NCBI GenBank assembly: GCA_947456185.1
Contig: CANGPW010000011.1
Span: 1 to 52,603 of the forward strand
Direction of reading: 5' to 3'
Source of the DNA: Bacteroidota bacterium
Lineage (GTDB): Bacteria > Bacteroidota > Bacteroidia > UKL13-3
Length of the DNA stretch: 52,603 nt
Both the position numbers and the translations under genes were made by a program. This document shows positions 9,948 through 19,392 of the stretch, piece by piece (the stretch's first letter is position 1; each line of letters opens with the position of its first letter). The notes beneath the pieces are model-generated. The model did not search any database, was not told the DNA's origin, and saw nothing but the letters and a program-made list of their open reading frames with translations.

Positions 9948-11185
9948 TGAAAAAATCAATCATCACTTCGCTCCTATTTTTAATCAGCGTTTTTACATTT
10001 GCTCAAAGTGCTACCAAAAGTATGCTTCGATTACCTGATACAGGACAAAAAAATAGTTATACCAATACCTTTGGCGAAGACAATGATTATTCCATAAACT
10101 TACCATATTATATTGATAATAAAAATGGAACCATTACTGATACCATTACGGGTTTAATGTGGCAGCAAACTGATGGTGGTGAAATGACGATAGAAAATGC
10201 CAGAATTTATTGTGATACATTAACATTGGGAGGATTTACCAATTGGCGATTAGCCAACGCACATGAAGCATTTAGTATATTGAATTTACAAAATAACAAT
10301 CCTGCTTTAGATATTTTATATTGTACCAAAACCGTAGCACAATATTGGTGGACAAGCGACAAGCAAGTCAACGATGCCAATAAAATATGGTGTACCAATG
10401 CTGGTGGTGGAATTGGAAATCACCCGAAAACAGAAACCATCAGTGCAGGTGGAACAAAATATTTTAACGTAAGAGCGGTTAGAGATATAACAACACCGCC
10501 CGTAATTTCAAATCATTTTACCGATAATGGCAATGGAACTATCACCGACAATTTAACCAATTTAATATGGCAAAAAGAGCCAAATACCAATGCTATTACT
10601 TGGGAAAATGCCATTTTGTACGCCAATAATTTAATACTTGAAAACGACAGTGATTGGCGTATGCCAAATATCAAGGAAATACAATCTTTGAATGATGAAG
10701 GATTTGTAAATCCTTCAGTTAACACCAGTATATTTAGTAATATTGGTGTAAAGAAATATTGGTCATCTACCTCACAACAAAATCAAGTAGCCAATGCTTG
10801 GTATTGGAATACACAATTTGGAATTACTACTTACGACCCTAAAATCAATAGTAATTATGTCATTTGTGTAAGAACAAAAACAAGTAATTCATCAATTAGT
10901 ATTAATGCGATTGAAAGAACGAAAACTGAATTTATGGTTTATCCAAATCCTGCAAATAATAAAGTGAATTTTGTATTTAATAATTTTGATAAAACACCCA
11001 TAAAAATAACTGTTTACAATAGCCTTAATCAAAATGTTTGGGAACAAAAGAGTGAAATTATTGGAATGAATTCATTGGAATGGAATACTGAAACCATGTT
11101 ACCTGGAATTTATTATTACCAAATAGAAAGCATTAAAAATAATGAGTCGGTTTATCAATATGGAAAGCTATTATTGAAGCACTAA
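9947..11185 (+). CDS. DUF1566 (Lcl C-terminal-like) protein with two tandem domains and T9SS sorting domain
   Basis: Two copies of 'NGTITDxxTxLxWQ...W+NA...WRxxNxxEhxSL'; CTD 'FMVYPNPANNKVNFVF...GIYYYQIESIKN'. ATG overlaps the upstream stop by 1 nt. Confidence 0.82.
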   Translation: MKKSIITSLLFLISVFTFAQSATKSMLRLPDTGQKNSYTNTFGEDNDYSINLPYYIDNKNGTITDTITGLMWQQTDGGEMTIENARIYCDTLTLGGFTNWRLANAHEAFSILNLQNNNPALDILYCTKTVAQYWWTSDKQVNDANKIWCTNAGGGIGNHPKTETISAGGTKYFNVRAVRDITTPPVISNHFTDNGNGTITDNLTNLIWQKEPNTNAITWENAILYANNLILENDSDWRMPNIKEIQSLNDEGFVNPSVNTSIFSNIGVKKYWSSTSQQNQVANAWYWNTQFGITTYDPKINSNYVICVRTKTSNSSISINAIERTKTEFMVYPNPANNKVNFVFNNFDKTPIKITVYNSLNQNVWEQKSEIIGMNSLEWNTETMLPGIYYYQIESIKNNESVYQYGKLLLKH

Positions 11186-11191
11186 TTATTG

Positions 11192-12826
11192 ATGAAAAAA
11201 CTTTATTTTATTTTCTATTTATCCTTTATAAATTTTGGAGTAAATGCGCAAACATTCAACGAAATATTAGGTCGCCCTACCGATTCTACCATTACCATGA
11301 GCATTTTATTTAACCAAAATGTAACTGTATATTGGGAATACGGAACTACTTTAAATGCATTAAACTTTAAAACACCAACTTATTCAGCAGCTATAGATAC
11401 GCCACTAGAAATAGATTTTACAGGTTTAATTCCTAATACTAAATATTATTATCAAACTTGCTACAAAGCAATTGGAAGCAGCTCTAATTTTTTATTTGGA
11501 AACATCCATTCATTCCAAACACAAAGAAGCATAGGAAGTAGTTTTACATTTACTATTGAAGCCGATGAACATTTGTATGACCCATCGCAGGGATCGCCAA
11601 AATTGTATCAAATTAATTTAGCCAATCAAAAAAAAGATTCAGGTGACTTTCTGATTTCATTGGGCGATATTTTTGGCGATGATCACACACCAAATACTAC
11701 AACGAGTGCGCAAATGAAAGCCAAACATTTGTTTTATAGACAATATTTAACTTCATTATGCAGCTCTTCTCCTTTCTTTATTTGCTTAGGAAATCATGAA
11801 GGTGAAAATGATTTTTTATTGAGTCAAACTCCTCCCAATAACATTGCTACTTATGCCACTTTATGGCGAAAATTTTATTACCCCAATCCGAGTCCTAACA
11901 CCTTTTATTCGGGAAATAATTTGGAAGAAAATTTTGGAATGGGAAAGCCTGAAAATTATTATTCATGGACATGGGGCGATGCACTGTTTGTAGTATTAGA
12001 TAGCTATAGAGACCAATGCGACACTAGTGTGAATCCTAAAAAATGGAATTGGAGCTTAGGATTACCGCAATATTCTTGGTTTAAAAATGTGTTGGAAAGC
12101 AGCAAAGCAAAATACAAATTTGTATTTGCTCATCATACCAATGGCCAACAAAGAGGTGGAATTAATTCGGCTAAATATTTTGAATGGGGAGGTTACGAAG
12201 CTTCAAAAACTGGTCCTCCAGTATATAAGTTTGATATAAATAGACCAGGTTGGTCAAAGCCCGTTCATCAATTAATGGTGGACAATCATGTAAATATTTT
12301 CTTTCAAGGACACGATCATTTATTTGCACATGAAACATTAGATGGAATCATTTATCAAGAAGTTCCAATGGCTGCCGATTCAACTTATAAAAGCGGAATA
12401 ACAGATTGGGGAAGTTTTTATACTAAAGATACATTGGCTGGTGCCGGTCATTTAAACGTTCTGGTATCGCCCGATTGCGTGCAAGTAAATTATATACTTG
12501 CCTATTTACCTCAAGATACTTTGGAGAATAATAAAAATGGAACGGTAGCTTTTAGTTATACTATTGGAACATGCATTACCAATACAAAAACTTTTGAATC
12601 TGATGATGCTATACCTTTGAATATTTATCCGAATCCTTTTTCTTCAAAAATAAAATTAAATGAAGAATATGCTCATGAATTAATCCAATTATGGAACATA
12701 TATGGACAAATAATTTATGAAGGAAATAATCTTGAAAACGAAGATTTTTCAAGTCTTGAAAAAGGTATTTATATTTTAAGAATAAATGGTAAAACTACAT
12801 TTACTAAAAAATTAATTAAAGAGTAA
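11192..12826 (+). CDS. Purple-acid-phosphatase-like metallophosphoesterase with T9SS sorting domain (paralogue of 3706-5355)
   Basis: Same motif set 'EADEH', 'LGDIFGDDH', 'LGNHEGEND', 'FAHHTNGQ', 'FQGHDH'; CTD 'LNIYPNPFSSKIKL...GIYILRINGKTTFTKKLIKE'. ATG at 11192 preferred over the in-frame TTG at 11189. Confidence 0.9.
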   Translation: MKKLYFIFYLSFINFGVNAQTFNEILGRPTDSTITMSILFNQNVTVYWEYGTTLNALNFKTPTYSAAIDTPLEIDFTGLIPNTKYYYQTCYKAIGSSSNFLFGNIHSFQTQRSIGSSFTFTIEADEHLYDPSQGSPKLYQINLANQKKDSGDFLISLGDIFGDDHTPNTTTSAQMKAKHLFYRQYLTSLCSSSPFFICLGNHEGENDFLLSQTPPNNIATYATLWRKFYYPNPSPNTFYSGNNLEENFGMGKPENYYSWTWGDALFVVLDSYRDQCDTSVNPKKWNWSLGLPQYSWFKNVLESSKAKYKFVFAHHTNGQQRGGINSAKYFEWGGYEASKTGPPVYKFDINRPGWSKPVHQLMVDNHVNIFFQGHDHLFAHETLDGIIYQEVPMAADSTYKSGITDWGSFYTKDTLAGAGHLNVLVSPDCVQVNYILAYLPQDTLENNKNGTVAFSYTIGTCITNTKTFESDDAIPLNIYPNPFSSKIKLNEEYAHELIQLWNIYGQIIYEGNNLENEDFSSLEKGIYILRINGKTTFTKKLIKE

Positions 12827-13008
12827 ATAGTTACGAAATTCTAAGCTCTTGAGTCTTTTTAAAGTTTCAATAAATCAAAATATCCATTGGTTTTATAAGT
12901 TATAACTTGAATTTTAAATCGAAATAAAAATATATCTCTGATTATAAGGTAATTAAATAAATAAATTACAATTTTTATTGAAAAAGCAACGAATAATGAA
13001 GAAAATAC

Positions 13009-13038
13009 TTGCATGTGAATTTATTAAACCTATATTGC
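13009..13038 (+). promoter_or_regulatory. Possible Bacteroidota-type promoter of the cold-shock gene (TTG / TATATTGC, 19-nt spacing)
   Basis: TTG at 13009 and TATATTGC at 13031, an imperfect match to TAnnTTTG, upstream of the Csp start at 13063. Confidence 0.3.
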
Positions 13039-13062
13039 GCTCTTATTTAATATATTAATACA

Positions 13063-13257
13063 ATGCAAGAAGGAACAGTAAAGTTTTTTAATGAAACAAA
13101 AGGATTTGGTTTTATCAGTCCATCAGAAGGTGGCGAAGACATTTTCGTACATTCATCAGGTCTAATCGACAGAATTAGAGAAAATGATAAAGTACAATTT
13201 GAAACAGAAAGTGGAAAAAAAGGTATTAACGCAGTTAGAGTTCAAACTATTAGATAG
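13063..13257 (+). CDS. Cold-shock domain protein (CspA family)
   Basis: 'GTVKFFNETKGFGFISPSEGGEDIFVHSSGL' contains the RNP1/RNP2 motifs of CspA-type proteins. Confidence 0.96.
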   Translation: MQEGTVKFFNETKGFGFISPSEGGEDIFVHSSGLIDRIRENDKVQFETESGKKGINAVRVQTIR

Positions 13258-13273
13258 TTTTTAACTTCGAATC

Positions 13274-13312
13274 AAAAAAAAAGACAGGTAATTTATTATC
13301 TGTCTTTTTTTT
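13274..13312 (+). terminator. Rho-independent terminator after csp
   Basis: aaaaaaagacag-gtaatttattat-ctgtctttttttt. Confidence 0.8.
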
Positions 13313-13358
13313 GCCTAAATCTTATCAAATATTGACTATAAATGTAAAAATTGATCAA

Positions 13359-13391
13359 TAAAAAAGGCAAGTATTTTGAATATTTGCCTTT
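13359..13391 (-). terminator. Rho-independent terminator of alaS
   Basis: On the minus strand aaaggcaaatattc...acttgccttttttatt: stem plus T tract just after the alaS stop. Confidence 0.7.
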
Positions 13392-13404
13392 CGATATAAT
13401 AAAT

Positions 13405-16029
13405 CTAAATCAAACTATTCGCTTTTTCAATAGCAGCTTGTAATCCGTTTACATCATTGCCACCAGCAGTTGCATAAAACGGTTGTCCTCCGCCTCCGCC
13501 TTTAATTTCTTTTGCCAATTCTTTGATGATGTTTCCAGCATGCAAACCTTTTTCTTTTACTAAGTTATCGCTAATGATAACGCTTAACATTGGTTTTTCG
13601 TTTAGCACACAACCCAACACACAAAATAAATTATCTACTTCAGTTTTTAGTTGGAAAGATAGATTTTTTAATTGTTCAGCATTGGAAATGTTGACTAGTT
13701 GAATAAGTTGATTGGTTGATTCTTTTGCAACTATTTTACCTTTCAATTCGTTTTTCAACGTAATGGTTTTTTCATTCTCAAAAACCTCTAATTTCTTCAA
13801 TAAATCAGCTTTTTCATTGATTAAATGGTTCACTGATTTTAAAATGTCTTTTGAACTAAAAGTTTTTTCTAAACTTTCAACGGATAACTGCCAATTGTCA
13901 ACTAGCTCTTGAGCAGCATCCGCAGTAATGGCTTCAATTCTGCGAACTCCTGCAGCTACAGCAGCTTCGCTTATTATTTTAAATAATCCAATTTGTCCGG
14001 TAGCTTTTACATGAGTTCCACCACAAAGTTCACGACTGTAATGTTCATCAAAAGTGATAACACGAACTGAATCTCCATATTTTTCACCAAAAAGCATCAT
14101 AGCTCCTAATGTTTTTGCTTCTTCAATTGTAACACTTCTGCGTTCATCTAAAACTATGTTTTCACGTATTTTTTGATTCACAATTTGCTCCACTTTTGCT
14201 ATTTCCTCTTTGGTCATGGCAGAAAAATGTGAAAAGTCGAAACGCAAATTTTCATTGTTTACCAAACTACCTTTTTGCGCTACATGTGTTCCTAAAACTT
14301 GACGCAAAGCGGCATGTAATAAATGCGTAGCTGAATGGTTATTTTCTGTTAATTTCCGCTTGTTTGTTTCAACAGTCGCAGTGAAGCTAGCCGCAATGTT
14401 TTCCGGTAATTCTTCGCAGAAATGAATGATTAAATTGTTTTCTTTTTTGGTGTCAATGATTTCAATTTTATCGTTAATATTTACAATGAAACCAGCGTCA
14501 CCAATTTGTCCACCACCTTCAGGATAAAAAGGAGTTTGATTAAAAACCAACTGATAACTTTCTTTTCCTTTTGCCTTCACTTTTCGATATTTAACAATTT
14601 GAATTTCAGCTTCTGTTTGGTCGTAACCAAGGAAAATGGTTTGTGTTTGTTGTGAAGACGTTGCATGCAAAGTCTCTACCCAATCATCGGTTGTTAATTC
14701 AGTTGCTTTGCGTGAGCGTGCTTTCTGTTCTTCTAATGCTTTTTGAAAACCTAATTCATCTACAGTAAATCCATTTTCTCTAGCAATTAATTGAGTTAAG
14801 TCTAATGGAAATCCAAATGTATCTGACAACTGAAATGCAAAATCTCCAGAAATTACTTTTTCATCAGTATCAAATTTAGTATTCAAAATAGCCATTCCGT
14901 TAGAAATGGTTCTTAAAAAACCAACTTCTTCTTCTTTGATTACTTTGCTTACAAAATCTTTTTGCGCATACAATTCAGGGAAAACAGTTTTAAAACTATC
15001 GGCAATTAACAAAGTCAATTTACACATAAACGGTTCTTTAATTCCCAAAAACTGATATTGGTAACGTACCGCTCTGCGTAAAATTCTACGAATTACGTAT
15101 CCTGCACCATTATTGCTTGGTAATTGCCCATCGGCAATGGCAAAACTAATGGCACGAATATGATCAGCCATTACACGCATGGCAATGTCTTGTTTGCTAT
15201 CGCTAAATTGGTATTTTATATTGGAAAAATTTTCAATGAATTGAATGGTTGGCACAAAAACATCGGTATCATAATTACTGGTTTTACCTTCAATGGCTCG
15301 CACCAAACGCTCAAAACCCATTCCTGTATCGACATGTTGGGCAGGTAAATTTTCTAAACTTCCATCTGCTTTGCGGTTAAATTCCATGAACACATTGTTC
15401 CAGATTTCTATCACTTGCGGATGGTCGTTATTGACCAACATTTTTCCATCAACCAAAGCACGTTCAGCATCTGAACGTAAATCAATGTGAATTTCAGAAC
15501 ATGGGCCGCAGGGGCCTGTATCGCCCATTTCCCAAAAATTATCTTTTTTGTTACCGTTTAAAATTCTGTTTTCGGCAATGTATAATTTCCAATTATCAAA
15601 TGCTTCTTGGTCAAAAGCCAAACCTTCTTTGGCATCACCTTCAAAAACAGTTACGTAAAGTCTATCTTTGGGTAATTGATATACATCAACCAATAATTCC
15701 CAAGCCCATTCTATGGCTTCCTTTTTAAAATAATCGCCAAAACTCCAGTTTCCCAACATTTCAAACATGGTATGGTGATAAGTATCCACACCCACTTCTT
15801 CCAAGTCATTATGTTTTCCGCTTACTCGCAAACATTTTTGAGTATCAACCACACGTTTATATTTAGGAGTTTCATTTCCCAAAAACCAATCTTTAAATTG
15901 GTTCATACCTGCGTTGGTAAACATTAAAGTTGGATCGTTTTTCACTACAATTGAAGCCGATTGAACAATTGTATGCCCTTTACTTTCAAAAAAATGTAAA
16001 AATTGTTTGCGTATATCTGCTGATGTCAT
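13405..16029 (-). CDS. alaS: Alanine--tRNA ligase
   Basis: 'MTSADIRKQFLHFFESKGHTIVQSASIV...NDPTLMFTNAGMNQFKD', 'NNHSATHLLHAALRQVLG', 'ELCGGTHVKATGQIG', C-terminal 'GGGGGQPFYATAGG'. Confidence 0.98.
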   Translation of the reverse strand: MTSADIRKQFLHFFESKGHTIVQSASIVVKNDPTLMFTNAGMNQFKDWFLGNETPKYKRVVDTQKCLRVSGKHNDLEEVGVDTYHHTMFEMLGNWSFGDYFKKEAIEWAWELLVDVYQLPKDRLYVTVFEGDAKEGLAFDQEAFDNWKLYIAENRILNGNKKDNFWEMGDTGPCGPCSEIHIDLRSDAERALVDGKMLVNNDHPQVIEIWNNVFMEFNRKADGSLENLPAQHVDTGMGFERLVRAIEGKTSNYDTDVFVPTIQFIENFSNIKYQFSDSKQDIAMRVMADHIRAISFAIADGQLPSNNGAGYVIRRILRRAVRYQYQFLGIKEPFMCKLTLLIADSFKTVFPELYAQKDFVSKVIKEEEVGFLRTISNGMAILNTKFDTDEKVISGDFAFQLSDTFGFPLDLTQLIARENGFTVDELGFQKALEEQKARSRKATELTTDDWVETLHATSSQQTQTIFLGYDQTEAEIQIVKYRKVKAKGKESYQLVFNQTPFYPEGGGQIGDAGFIVNINDKIEIIDTKKENNLIIHFCEELPENIAASFTATVETNKRKLTENNHSATHLLHAALRQVLGTHVAQKGSLVNNENLRFDFSHFSAMTKEEIAKVEQIVNQKIRENIVLDERRSVTIEEAKTLGAMMLFGEKYGDSVRVITFDEHYSRELCGGTHVKATGQIGLFKIISEAAVAAGVRRIEAITADAAQELVDNWQLSVESLEKTFSSKDILKSVNHLINEKADLLKKLEVFENEKTITLKNELKGKIVAKESTNQLIQLVNISNAEQLKNLSFQLKTEVDNLFCVLGCVLNEKPMLSVIISDNLVKEKGLHAGNIIKELAKEIKGGGGGQPFYATAGGNDVNGLQAAIEKANSLI

Positions 16030-16164
16030 GTAAGTTATAAAAATTCTTGTATTGGTAATGCTAAAAAATTGGTTTAAATTAATATTTTCGCCTCATGCTA
16101 AATTAAAATATTACAAGTTGAAGCAAGGCTTCAAAATAATATTATTTATTCATAATAAAAAAGC

Positions 16165-17130
16165 GTGGCAAAGATAAAATACTTTTATAATCCAAATAAG
16201 CTAGACTTTGAAAAAGTTCGCACCAGTTTTACCACGGTAATTTGGCGCGTTTTTGGCTTTCTATCAGCCTCTTTGGTTTCAGGTGCAATCATGGTTTTGG
16301 CCCTTTATAGCTTTATAGATTCTCCTAAAGAAAAAATATTAGTTCGCGAAAATATACAATATAAAGAACAATTACGCAGACTTCAAATGCGAGTTGGTGA
16401 ACTTAGTTCGGTGCTTGGGGAGTTACAAGACAGAGATGCACAAATTTATAGAAGTATTTTTGAAGCCGAACCTATTAATTTTAAACCAAAGTTTAATCCA
16501 AACGATAAAAAGTACAAATTAGCCGAAGGTTTTAATGATGCAGAAGTCATCAATGATTTAAGTATGAAAGTAGAAAATATTTCTATATTACTGGCTATTC
16601 AAACCAAATCGTTTGATGAATTAAAGAAATTAGCTGATAATAAAAGTGATTTTTTAGCTTCTATTCCAGCAATTCAACCGATAGCAAACAAAGATTTAAA
16701 ACGCATTGCTTCGGGTTTTGGTTATAGAATTCATCCTATTTATAAAACCACCAAATTACATTCAGGTATTGATTTTACAGCACCAACTAGAACACCAGTT
16801 TACGCAACTGGAAATGGTTCGATTAGTTTTGCAAAATACGAAGGCAGAGGTTATGGCAATCACATTATTATCAATCATGGTTTTGGTTATAAAAGTTTAT
16901 ACGGACATTTAAGTCGCATTGAGGTTTTTGAACGTCAAAAAATAAAACGTGGCGAATTAATTGGTTACGTTGGAAATACTGGAACTTCCACCGCTCCTCA
17001 CTTGCATTATGAAGTAATAAAAGGCGAAAGAAAAGTAAATCCTATCAATTACTTTTTCAATGATATAAGTGAATCTGACTACGAAGCCATTCGCGATTTA
17101 TCGGCTCGCCCAACTCAGTCATTCGATTAA
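16165..17130 (+). CDS. M23 family metallopeptidase, membrane-anchored
   Basis: N-terminal TM helix; 'SGFGYRIHPIYKTTKLHSGIDFTAPTRTPVYATGNG...GYGNHIIINHGFGYKSLYGHLS...GNTGTSTAPHLHYEV'. GTG start. Confidence 0.92.
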   Translation: MAKIKYFYNPNKLDFEKVRTSFTTVIWRVFGFLSASLVSGAIMVLALYSFIDSPKEKILVRENIQYKEQLRRLQMRVGELSSVLGELQDRDAQIYRSIFEAEPINFKPKFNPNDKKYKLAEGFNDAEVINDLSMKVENISILLAIQTKSFDELKKLADNKSDFLASIPAIQPIANKDLKRIASGFGYRIHPIYKTTKLHSGIDFTAPTRTPVYATGNGSISFAKYEGRGYGNHIIINHGFGYKSLYGHLSRIEVFERQKIKRGELIGYVGNTGTSTAPHLHYEVIKGERKVNPINYFFNDISESDYEAIRDLSARPTQSFD

Positions 17131-17252
17131 TTTTTTCGTTTCTACCATATTTATAAAACTTTGTTTGTAATTTTCTTGAAATTTATTGCATTAAAGTTAA
17201 TAATGTGATTTTATTTCTCTTCATTTGTTATAACAAATAATCAATTAATAGC

Positions 17253-17885
17253 ATGAAAAATCTATGTTTAGGTCTCATTTTTGTATTTATAAGTAAATTG
17301 TTATTTGCTTCCAATTGCGATGCGCAATTAGTTTTTTCCGTAAAAAATAATACATGGAAAGCAGTGAATTCAACTGTTTCAAACGGTGTCATTTATATTG
17401 AAGTTAATTCTGAATCAGATAGTTTTAGTTTTCAATTATTGAAAAACAATAATTGTACAACAATTAAAAAAATTAGTGATGTTTATTTGGGTGACGAAAT
17501 TATAAATCTTCCAAACGAAGGCGGTGTTATTAAATCTGGTTCACTAAGTGGATTATATAAAATATTAATTGTTACTCCAGGTTCAAGCGAGTGGTTTAAA
17601 TTATTTGTTAAAGTTACCAATCCTACTGCTGTAAAAAATGTTTTTTCAAATGCTAATTTATTTCTTTACCCAAATCCTGCAAAAGAAAATTTCTTTGTAG
17701 AAAACACCAACCAAGTAGAACAAATTAAAGTTATAGATATAATGGGTTCTGAAGTTTTAACAATTGATAATACATTCAGAAAAGATGCTTTAGATATAGA
17801 TATATCAAAGCTTCCCGCTGGTCAGTATTTTGTTACATTTATAAACGACAAACAAAAATTGACTAAAAAATTAGTGAAGTTATAA
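17253..17885 (+). CDS. Small secreted protein with T9SS sorting domain
   Basis: Signal peptide; 'NLFLYPNPAKENFFVENTNQVEQIKVIDIMGSEV...PAGQYFVTFINDKQKLTKKLVKL'. Confidence 0.75.
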   Translation: MKNLCLGLIFVFISKLLFASNCDAQLVFSVKNNTWKAVNSTVSNGVIYIEVNSESDSFSFQLLKNNNCTTIKKISDVYLGDEIINLPNEGGVIKSGSLSGLYKILIVTPGSSEWFKLFVKVTNPTAVKNVFSNANLFLYPNPAKENFFVENTNQVEQIKVIDIMGSEVLTIDNTFRKDALDIDISKLPAGQYFVTFINDKQKLTKKLVKL

Positions 17886-17902
17886 ATTTAAAAATACCCA
17901 TA

Positions 17903-17940
17903 AAAAAAAGCGCTTATTTTTGAAATCAAGCGCTTTTTTT
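17903..17940 (+). terminator. Rho-independent terminator
   Basis: aaaaaaaagcgctt ... aagcgctttttttt hairpin after the stop at 17885. Confidence 0.8.
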
Positions 17941-17994
17941 GTGAGGAAATATTTGAAATTTAAATGAATTCTGGACAGACAAATAGGTCTTTCC

Positions 17995-19323
17995 TTAAGA
18001 AGCTTCTTCTATTTTTACTTTTATTTTCTTTAACTTTTCATTTTTCATTTTCAGTAACAAAACTTTCATTTTATTTCTGTTAATCGAAACATATGATGAA
18101 TGATCCAAAATGGTAATTAAACCCAAATCTTCAGCTGTTAATTCACCTTTTTTCATCAATAAACCTGCAATATCTCCTTTACTGATTTTATCTTTTTTAC
18201 CAGCACTTATATACAAACAAACAAATGTTGGCGGAGCGGGCAGTGTTAGTTTTTCAGGTAAATTAATTTCCTTGAAATCTTTTTTATGCATGTAAACAGG
18301 CAAAGTTTCATCCTCGGCCAAAACCAAATAAGCTTCCCCATTTGCATGCATTCTTGCTGTACGTCCGTTTCTATGCACAAACTCTTCATAATGCACTGGC
18401 ATTTGGTAATGAACTACATGTTTTATTTCTGGAATATCTAATCCACGAGCGGCCAAATCGGTTGCTATTAAAACATTGCAAGCGCCTCCTCTAAATTTAA
18501 TTAGATTTTTTTCACGGTCTATTTGTTCTAAATCACCATGAAAAACACCGTGAGCAAAAGTATATTTATCCAAAACGCCACTAATTCTATTTACAGCATC
18601 TTTGTGGTTACAAAAAATTAAACAAACTTCTTGGTTAAAGCCAGCAATTAAACGCATCAGAGTTTCTACTTTTTCAGTACTTTTAGTTTTAACCAAGTTT
18701 AGTTTTAACTTTGATTCTACTTCTTGATGCTGATAATCTAGGGTTTCAACGCTTAAAAAAGGCAAAAAATTTGGCAATTCTAATAATCTTGTTGCAGATG
18801 TTAAAATATGTTTTTGACTTTTATTCAAAGCAAAGAATATTACTTTCAATTGCTCATGAAAGCCCATTTGTAGCGATTTATCAAATTCATCTAACACTAC
18901 TGTTTCAATAGTAGTGGGGTCAAATGACTTACGTTCAATGTGATCGGCCAAACGTCCTGGAGTTCCAATAATAACTGCAGGCGCTTCTGATAAACTATTT
19001 TGTTCTATTTTAAAAGAATGTCCACCATAACAACAACTTACTTTAAAAGTAGTTTTCATAGCTTTAAAAACTTGTTCTATTTGTAATGATAATTCACGTG
19101 ATGGAGCAACTATTAAGGCTTGTACACCTTTTTTCTCTGCTGATAAACTAGTAAGAATTGGAATTAAAAAAGAAAGGGTTTTACCTGAACCCGTTGGGGC
19201 TATAACCATGATATTTTTACTGGTTTCCGCTTTTTCAATGACCTCTGTTTGCATTTCATTAAACATTGTAATAGATAGATTAGCCAATGTTTTTTCATGA
19301 ATTACATTTAAATTTTTTTGCAT
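17995..19323 (-). CDS. DEAD/DEAH-box RNA helicase with DbpA-like C-terminal RNA-binding domain
   Basis: 'APTGSGKTLSF', 'VLDEFDKSL' (DEAD variant DEFD), 'TSATRL', 'ATDLAARGLDIPEIKHVVHYQMP', 'HRNGRTAR'; C-terminal 'ISAGKKDKISKGDIAGLLMKKGELTAEDLGLITILDHSSYVSINRNKMK'. Confidence 0.93.
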   Translation of the reverse strand: MQKNLNVIHEKTLANLSITMFNEMQTEVIEKAETSKNIMVIAPTGSGKTLSFLIPILTSLSAEKKGVQALIVAPSRELSLQIEQVFKAMKTTFKVSCCYGGHSFKIEQNSLSEAPAVIIGTPGRLADHIERKSFDPTTIETVVLDEFDKSLQMGFHEQLKVIFFALNKSQKHILTSATRLLELPNFLPFLSVETLDYQHQEVESKLKLNLVKTKSTEKVETLMRLIAGFNQEVCLIFCNHKDAVNRISGVLDKYTFAHGVFHGDLEQIDREKNLIKFRGGACNVLIATDLAARGLDIPEIKHVVHYQMPVHYEEFVHRNGRTARMHANGEAYLVLAEDETLPVYMHKKDFKEINLPEKLTLPAPPTFVCLYISAGKKDKISKGDIAGLLMKKGELTAEDLGLITILDHSSYVSINRNKMKVLLLKMKNEKLKKIKVKIEEAS

Positions 19324-19345
19324 AGGTGCAAAGGTAAGCTAATTA

Positions 19346-19392
19346 TTGGTTGATTGGTTGATTGGTTGAATTGTTGTCCCGACACATCGGGA
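19346..19392. repeat. Three TTGGTTGA octamers followed by a TCCCGA-caca-TCGGGA palindrome
   Basis: ttggttgattggttgattggttga (19346-19369) then tcccgacacatcggga (19377-19392), between dbpA-like and miaA. Confidence 0.85.

Noticed and set aside
13712-15728. Plus-strand ORFs opposite alaS (13712, 15124, 15293, 15501)
   Set aside because: Antisense to AlaRS; the C-terminus 'LSTDNCQLSTSS' of the first looks like repeat-derived spurious translation rather than a gene.
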